Below are positions 57,834 through 64,000 of a stretch of DNA of 64,000 nucleotides, in pieces. Every line of letters begins with the position of its first letter. The stretch's first letter is position 1. The DNA lies in assembly GCF_001421245.1 (NCBI RefSeq), contig NZ_LMKE01000031.1:48069-112068 (forward strand), given 5' to 3'. The DNA comes from Sphingomonas sp. Leaf10 (GTDB lineage Bacteria; Pseudomonadota; Alphaproteobacteria; Sphingomonadales; Sphingomonadaceae). The notes beneath the pieces were generated by a model, which was not told the origin of the DNA, made no database searches, and saw only the letters and a program-made list of their open reading frames with translations. The position numbers were made by a program, and so were the translations under genes.

Positions 57834-58208
57834 AACACAATCAAATTTGCGGTCCGGGAAAAATTGTACAACGTTGATGCTTCAGAAGCTTGCGAAGCAG
57901 GGCGGTTTGTGAGACGTTGCAATTATCGAAGCTGAAGGCTCCACCGCCATCGCGGTGATCGCCCCGTTGACGCTTCGACGCACAGTCGTGCGGGCATAAC
58001 TTCCCCGTCGTCTGCGGGGTTCGCGTACCAGTCTTTGAATTTGCTGCTCGACTGTATCGGCGTTGCGCCACCCCTTGCCGGGGGTGGCGCAAGCTGGAGG
58101 CGGATGCCTACCTCGCTCTGGAGAACGAGGCTGAACTTTAGTTGCCCTCACCTGGGAGTCAACGTGCGCATCCGACGTTGGCCTCGTTTTCGATTGAGGC
58201 GACGAATC
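57834..58208. other. Structured non-coding leader between yoeB and the small gene
   Basis: This 375-base stretch has no convincing gene. It holds a TGTACA copy at 57865-57870, a perfect 12-base hairpin at 58063-58092 (TTGCGCCACCCC / GGGGTGGCGCAA, six-base loop), a smaller CCTCG/CGAGG hairpin near 58110-58130, and GCCTCG...TGAGGC at 58181-58200. The last hairpin contains the ribosome-binding site of the next gene. Reading frames that cross it on the minus strand show no family and poor codon use. Confidence 0.5.
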
Positions 58209-58382
58209 ATGACCAACCGACACACGATGCTGGGCACTACTGCCGTTGCGGGCGACTATTGCCCGGAAACCGGATACTGGCGGCAAGGAACGTCTAGCAT
58301 CACGACCTTCATTACGCAGGGGCATCGCATCCCCCAAACCGATGACGGCAATGACGTGTGGACATTGATCCTCTACGCATGA
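58209..58382 (+). CDS. Small protein with a YjzC-like pattern
   Basis: This 57-residue frame starts at an ATG nine bases after GAGG and ends seven bases before a strong terminator. It contains AGDYCPETGYWRQ and ITQGHRIPQTDDGNDVWTLIL, recalling the G-x-x-x-P-x-x-G-x-Y and later G-x-x-x-P pattern of small YjzC-like proteins, usually of unknown role. Family assignment is tentative. The terminator and ribosome-binding site make a real short transcript likely. Confidence 0.6.
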   Translation: MTNRHTMLGTTAVAGDYCPETGYWRQGTSSITTFITQGHRIPQTDDGNDVWTLILYA

Positions 58383-58388
58383 ACGAAA

Positions 58389-58416
58389 GGCCGGCGGAAA
58401 CCTCGCCGGCCTTTTT
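58389..58416 (+). terminator. Rho-independent terminator after the small gene
   Basis: An eight-base stem (GGCCGGCG at 58389-58396 with CGCCGGCC at 58404-58411) with a seven-base loop is followed by five T. It closes the transcript of the 57-residue gene. Confidence 0.9.
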
Positions 58417-58438
58417 GTGCGTCCCGCTTGCGGCCACG

Positions 58439-58491
58439 CCCCTCCACCATGCTGCGCATGGTCCCCCTCCCCGCATAGCGGGGAGAAGTTT
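58439..58491. repeat. Two-hairpin intergenic repeat, inverted orientation
   Basis: CCCCTCCACCATGCTGCGCATGG followed by CCCCTCCCCGCATAGCGGGGAG is the reverse orientation of the repeat at 16448-16498. About 60 bases later, TTCGCTTCGACAAGCTCAGCG at 58583-58604 resembles one arm of the 39614 repeat. Together they fill most of the gap before thiC. Confidence 0.72.
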
Positions 58492-58656
58492 TGGGGTTGG
58501 GCATTTCAAAAAGCCGTTCGTGGTGCGTAGGGACTGAGCGAAGTCGAAGACCCGTATCGAAGCACCTTTGGCGGTCCTTCGATACTTCGCTTCGACAAGC
58601 TCAGCGACTGTTCAGGACGAACGGGCGGGAGGGCGAAACACCCCCCGCCCGCTATT

Positions 58657-60670
<2,014 letters not shown>

Positions 60671-60729
60671 GACGGTCCGGTTGTAGGCGGGTTGCGGCCG
60701 GGCGTCAAAGTGTTGGCACTTCGATCCGC

Positions 60730-60827
60730 CGTCATTCCGGCGAAGGCCGGAATCCATGGACGGGGAGACGGCGCGGCAAGGTCGACAGCCCCCGACACAA
60801 TGGATTCCGGCCTTCGCCGGAATGACG
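60730..60827. repeat. Perfect 28-base inverted repeat of the CGTCATTCC family
   Basis: Arms at 60730-60757 and 60800-60827 are identical in inverted orientation. Each arm has an inner TTCCGGC/GCCGGAA palindrome. This is the best-preserved copy of the element also seen at 10974 and 63538. It lies between the dinB stop and the thiC riboswitch. Confidence 0.9.
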
Positions 60828-60854
60828 ATGGTCGGTTGGGTAGTGGAGCCACGC

Positions 60855-61925
60855 CTATAACAGGTCGAGCTGCCCGCTCGGGCCTTCGCCCGCGCCGAAG
60901 CCGGCCATCGTCACCCCGACCAGCCGCAACCCCATGCGCAAGGGGTAGAGCGTCGCGATCAAACTGCGCGCGACGGCGTGGAGCGTCGCGCGGTCGGCGA
61001 CCGGCGTGGTCAGCGTGCGGCTGCGGGTGACGATGCGGAAATCGGAGTATTTTGCCTTCACGGTGACGGTGCGGCCGTGCTGGCCGGTCTTCTCCACCCA
61101 GTCCCACACGTCGTCGGCCATCGCCAGCACGCGCTCCTCGATCGCCGCCGGGTCGGTCAGGTCGTGGTGGAAGGTGGTTTCCGACCCCGACGACTTGCGC
61201 ACGCGATTGGCGCGGACCGGGCGGTGATCCTCGGCACGGGCGATGCCGTGATACCAGCTGCCCGCCTTGCCGAAGGTGCGTTGCAGGTCGGGGAGGTTCC
61301 ATGCGGCAAGGTCCGCGCCGGTGCGGATGCCCAGCGCCTCCATCCGCTCGACCGTCTTGGGGCCGATGCCGTGGAACTTGCCGACCGGCAGCGCGGCAAC
61401 GACGCGCGGGCCGGCCTTTACCGGGATCACGAACTGGCCGTTGGGCTTGTTCATGTCGGAGGCGAGTTTGGCGAGGAACTTGTTGTAGCTGATCCCGGCC
61501 GAGGCGGTCAGGCCGGTGACGGCGAGGATGCGGGCGCGGATTTCCTCGGCCGTCGCGGTGGCGCTGGGCAGGCCGCGGCGATTGGCGGTGACGTCGAGAT
61601 AGGCTTCGTCGAGCGACAGCGGTTCGACCAGATCGGTATAGTCGTGGAAGATGTCGCGGATCTGGCCGCTCACCGCCTTGTACACTTCGAACCGGGGCCG
61701 GACGAAGATCAGGTCCGGACAGCGGCGGATCGCGGTGACCGAGGGCATGGCGCTGCGCACCCCGAACACGCGCGCTTCGTAGGAGGCGGCGGCGACCACC
61801 CCGCGCCCGCTCGACCCACCGACTGCGACCGGTTTGCCCTTCAGCTCGGGCGCATCACGCTGTTCGACCGACGCGAAGAAGGCGTCCATGTCGACATGGA
61901 TGATCTTGCGGGTGGAGTCCGACAT
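60855..61925 (-). CDS. dinB: DNA polymerase IV (Y family)
   Basis: This 356-residue translesion polymerase begins with the active-site HVDMDAFFASVEQRD and contains the catalytic SLDEAYLDV near residue 103, helix-hairpin-helix and little-finger domains. It ends in QLDLL, a match to the beta-clamp-binding motif of Y-family polymerases. It copies past damaged bases. It stands alone on the minus strand. Confidence 0.96.
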   Translation of the reverse strand: MSDSTRKIIHVDMDAFFASVEQRDAPELKGKPVAVGGSSGRGVVAAASYEARVFGVRSAMPSVTAIRRCPDLIFVRPRFEVYKAVSGQIRDIFHDYTDLVEPLSLDEAYLDVTANRRGLPSATATAEEIRARILAVTGLTASAGISYNKFLAKLASDMNKPNGQFVIPVKAGPRVVAALPVGKFHGIGPKTVERMEALGIRTGADLAAWNLPDLQRTFGKAGSWYHGIARAEDHRPVRANRVRKSSGSETTFHHDLTDPAAIEERVLAMADDVWDWVEKTGQHGRTVTVKAKYSDFRIVTRSRTLTTPVADRATLHAVARSLIATLYPLRMGLRLVGVTMAGFGAGEGPSGQLDLL

Positions 61926-61984
61926 CTCGCGGGTTTACAATGGCCTGCGGCGGAGGCTGGCGCAAGAACAAAAGGCGAATATAA

Positions 61985-62157
61985 CCCCCCTCCCTGGACA
62001 AGGGAGGGGTTGGGGGTGGGTCGGCCCGAGAGGGGAGGGTGAGCGTGCTACAACCGGCCTACCCACCCCCGGCCCAGCTTCGGGTAAACAGTGCGCCGCA
62101 CTGTTTAGGTTATGCCGGGGGCATGACCGCCCCGTAACTCTTGTCAGGGAGGGGAGG
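61985..62157. repeat. Paired CCCCTCCC repeat with an inserted palindrome
   Basis: The left half (CCCCTCCC...GGGAGGGG, then GGGGGTGGGTCGG) equals that at 22934 and 44107. The right half is split: after ACCCACCCCCGGCCC comes about 65 foreign bases (62076-62140) before TTGTCAGGGAGGGG resumes. The insert has its own palindrome around AACAGTGCG/CGCACTGTT and a GCCGGGGGC part. Confidence 0.8.
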
Positions 62158-62165
62158 AAAGAGGC

Positions 62166-63101
62166 TTAGCCGTTCGTCAGGTTGAGGAATACGTCCTCCA
62201 GATCGGCCTCGCGCGTCACGACGTCGACGATGCCATACCCCTGCGACGTCACCGCCGCCAGCACCTCGCCGGCATTGGCGACATCCTTGCGATAGGTGAT
62301 CGCGAGCAGCCGGTCGCCCTTGCGCTCGACCTTCTCGAAACACTGCGCATCGGGCAGGTCGGTCAGGTCGCGATCCAGCGTCAGCTCGACCGCCTTTTCC
62401 TGCGCCATGCCGACCAGTTCGCGGGTCGGCTGATTGGCGACGACGCGGCCATGGTTGATGATGGCGATGCGGTCGCACAGTTCCTCGGCTTCCTCCAGAT
62501 AGTGCGTCGTCAGCACCACCGTCACGCCGCCCGCATTGAGTTCGCGGACATAGTCCCACAGTTGCTGGCGCAGTTGGATATCGACGCCCGCGGTCGGTTC
62601 GTCGAGCACCAGCACCGGCGGCGAATGGACCATCGCCTTGGCGACCATCAGCCGCCGCTTCATGCCGCCCGAGAGGGTGCGGGCATAGGCATTGGCCTTG
62701 TCCTCCAGATGCACCGCGCGCAGCAGGTCCATGGTGCGGCGTTTCGCCTTGGGCACGCCGTACAGGCCCGCCTGAATCTCCAGCGTCTCGGCCGGTGTGA
62801 AGAACGGGTCGAACAGGATTTCCTGATTGACGATGCCGATCGACGCCTTGGCATTGCGCGGATGCTGGTCGATGTCGAAGCCCCAGATCGACGCCGATCC
62901 GCTGGTCTTGTTGACCAGGCCCGCCAGCGTGTTGATCAGCGTCGACTTGCCCGCGCCATTGGGGCCGAGCAGCCCGAAGATCTGCCCACGCGGTACGTCG
63001 AACGACACACCGTCGAGTGCCACCTTGGCGGGCGCGCCGCCCTTCCCCGCTGCATAGGTCTTGCACAGGTCGCGGATCGAGATGGCGGCTTGGGTTTCCA
63101 T
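62166..63101 (-). CDS. ABC transporter ATP-binding protein (DrrA/CcmA-like)
   Basis: This 311-residue protein has one ABC domain with Walker A GPNGAGKSTL (near residue 47), signature LSGGMKRRL, Walker B LVLDEPTAGVD, and a C-terminal extension of about 80 residues typical of DrrA-type exporters. It should energise an ABC-2 type membrane permease, but no permease gene is next to it; one may lie elsewhere or beyond the repeat. The start is the ATG at 63101. Confidence 0.92.
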   Translation of the reverse strand: METQAAISIRDLCKTYAAGKGGAPAKVALDGVSFDVPRGQIFGLLGPNGAGKSTLINTLAGLVNKTSGSASIWGFDIDQHPRNAKASIGIVNQEILFDPFFTPAETLEIQAGLYGVPKAKRRTMDLLRAVHLEDKANAYARTLSGGMKRRLMVAKAMVHSPPVLVLDEPTAGVDIQLRQQLWDYVRELNAGGVTVVLTTHYLEEAEELCDRIAIINHGRVVANQPTRELVGMAQEKAVELTLDRDLTDLPDAQCFEKVERKGDRLLAITYRKDVANAGEVLAAVTSQGYGIVDVVTREADLEDVFLNLTNG

Positions 63102-63183
63102 GGGGTTTGCCGATACGCCCCGCCCGCCCCCAAGCCAAGCACCGACTTGTCGAGCAATCGCGGCATTGCTATCGGCTTTCCTC

Positions 63184-63411
63184 ATGCTGCCACCGCCCGA
63201 GCTCCTCCGCGTCACCACCCCCCGCGTCGCCTGCGACGGAGCCGGCGAAATCGCCGCCGCGCTCGGCCACCCGCGCGTGTGGCTGCAAATCGACGAAACG
63301 GGCTATGTCGATTGCGGCTATTGCGACCGGCGCTTCGTGCTGATCGGCGGCCCGGCCGATGGGGCGGACCAAAGCAAGCTGAAGGATCACGGGGACGGCG
63401 CCGGGCGCTGA
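63184..63411 (+). CDS. CHCC-type zinc-finger protein
   Basis: This 75-residue protein matches the zf-CHCC family: an early Cys (VACDG), His in GHPRVWLQIDE, then CGYCDRRFVL with the last Cys pair. The family corresponds to the mitochondrial complex I subunit NDUFS6, and alphaproteobacteria have small stand-alone members. It binds one zinc and may assist iron-sulfur or complex I assembly. It is divergent from the ABC gene. Confidence 0.88.
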   Translation: MLPPPELLRVTTPRVACDGAGEIAAALGHPRVWLQIDETGYVDCGYCDRRFVLIGGPADGADQSKLKDHGDGAGR

Positions 63412-63537
63412 GATCGACCGAAGGTCGAGCGAACCGGGCGCCCGGCCGGCCGGCGGCGGACAAGCTCGCCCTTGCCCGCATACCGACGACGCGGCTTTGC
63501 CGCGGCGGCTAAGATTGCCCTCCTACTTCCATCCAAA

Positions 63538-63621
63538 CGTCATCTTAGCGAAAGCTGGCATCTCCGCGCAGATGCGGGGGACAAGAGCCGCTTGAACTCC
63601 CAGCTTTCGACTGGGGCGACG
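63538..63621. repeat. Decayed copy of the CGTCATTCC inverted repeat
   Basis: Arms at 63538-63563 and 63595-63621 share the design of the repeats at 10974 and 60730 (CGTCAT...AGCGAAAGCTGG with CCAGC...GGCGACG), but with several mismatches. It fills part of the gap between the zinc-finger gene and the edge gene; the stretch 63412-63537 shows nothing recognisable. Confidence 0.6.
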
Positions 63622-63650
63622 GGTTTGGAGCAAGCCGGAAGTGCTGCCCG

Positions 63651-64000
63651 CTACCGGCTCGTCCCATCCCGCCTACTGCCCGGCGCGGTTTCCTTCCGAA
63701 CCCGTTCCATCAAGCCATCGTAAAGGCGGTTCATGAAGTTGCGGCCGTCGATGGGTTTTTCCAGCCGGACGGCAATCGCGAAACCATCGTACAGGCTGGG
63801 CCGAACATCGTCGACGGCTCCTTCCGATGCGTTCCAGTCCCGCCATTCTTTCAGGATGGTTCGCCTATGTTCGAGCGAGCCGTCCTTAATCGCCGCTTCG
63901 AAGGCCCCTTCGAGGGACCCGTAAAGGATCGAAAGATCCTCGTTGAAATAACAGGCGAGCAGATTCGAGAGCGATGGCCAACGCTGCTCGGCAATGTTCC
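63651..64000 (-). CDS. Partial gene: possible CdiI-type immunity protein
   Basis: An open frame enters from the right edge and runs 115 codons on the minus strand to a TAG at 63651; its start is outside the window. The product contains WPSLSNLLACYFNEDLSILYGSLEGAFEA and later SEGAVDDVRPSLYDGF. The W/F-P-x-L-x-x-L-L-x-x-Y-F-x-x-D pattern resembles the CdiI family of immunity proteins, which neutralise the toxin end of contact-dependent-inhibition or polymorphic toxins. Third-position G+C is lower than in the neighbours (several TTT, GAA, AAA codons), consistent with transferred DNA. The assignment is tentative. Confidence 0.55.
   Translation of the reverse strand, partial: NIAEQRWPSLSNLLACYFNEDLSILYGSLEGAFEAAIKDGSLEHRRTILKEWRDWNASEGAVDDVRPSLYDGFAIAVRLEKPIDGRNFMNRLYDGLMERVRKETAPGSRRDGTSR

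Noticed and set aside
57882..58337. A 151-codon minus-strand frame over the structured leader and the small gene
   Set aside because: No family, no ribosome-binding site and poor codon use; the plus-strand gene with its terminator explains the region better.

Overview
The window is GC-rich, densely packed chromosomal DNA that looks like an alphaproteobacterium of the Sphingomonadaceae (Sphingomonas or a close relative). I base this on the protein families: a SciP/DUF1153 cell-cycle regulator, an HWE-family histidine kinase, a CrtZ carotenoid hydroxylase, the PrsT/PrsR/PrsK arm of the XrtA (PEP-CTERM) exopolysaccharide system, a LigD/Ku end-joining pair, and intergenic palindromes typical of this group. 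The assignment is inference from gene content; no rRNA or tRNA gene was found to confirm it.

Layout. 1-2.7 kb: homogentisate dioxygenase with a co-translated Rieske protein, then a convergent patatin phospholipase. 2.7-7.9 kb: a minus-strand terminal oxidase cluster (ctaG, a CopD/HemJ-like protein, subunit II, a fused subunit I+III, a small membrane protein) with a DUF2231 gene embedded on the other strand. 8-12.4 kb: a PEBP protein and the riboflavin genes ribD, ribE, ribBA and ribH. 12.6-19.5 kb: tonB-like, gltX, prs, an Mpo1-like protein, an unassigned lipoprotein, a TauE/SafE exporter and crtZ. 19.6-28.9 kb: sucC, etfBA, a dipeptidase, dapD with a HAD phosphatase, mnmA, sciP and a small GlsB/YeaQ protein. 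28.9-39.6 kb: an HWE sensor kinase, msrA, galE, ligD-ku, and the run pdxH-CDF transporter-PhzF protein-LLM oxidoreductase. 39.7-44 kb: a two-component system with a PepSY protein, and an Uup-type ABC-F ATPase. 44.3-53.2 kb: the exopolysaccharide regulatory block (glycosyltransferase, prsK, prsR, prsT, DUF815 ATPase) and divergent manC. 53.3-58.4 kb: an S41 protease, a YjdM/PhnA-domain protein, ung, a small lipoprotein, an HTH protein, a YefM-YoeB toxin-antitoxin pair and a small gene behind a structured leader. 58.6-64 kb: thiC under a TPP riboswitch, dinB, an ABC ATPase, a CHCC zinc-finger protein, and the tail of a possible contact-dependent-inhibition immunity gene that runs off the right edge.

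Genes are commonly joined by 4-base ATGA overlaps, which point to translational coupling (hmgA-Rieske, subunit II-subunit I+III, ctaG-CopD-like, etfB-etfA, prsK-prsR, ligand-synthesis and repair pairs). Many intergenic gaps carry palindromic repeats of at least five types, several nested within each other. These repeats are the most distinctive non-coding feature here. The most unusual gene-level observations are a subunit II whose axial copper-A methionine position is histidine, a RibBA whose second domain lacks the zinc cysteines, and the partial immunity gene at the right end.
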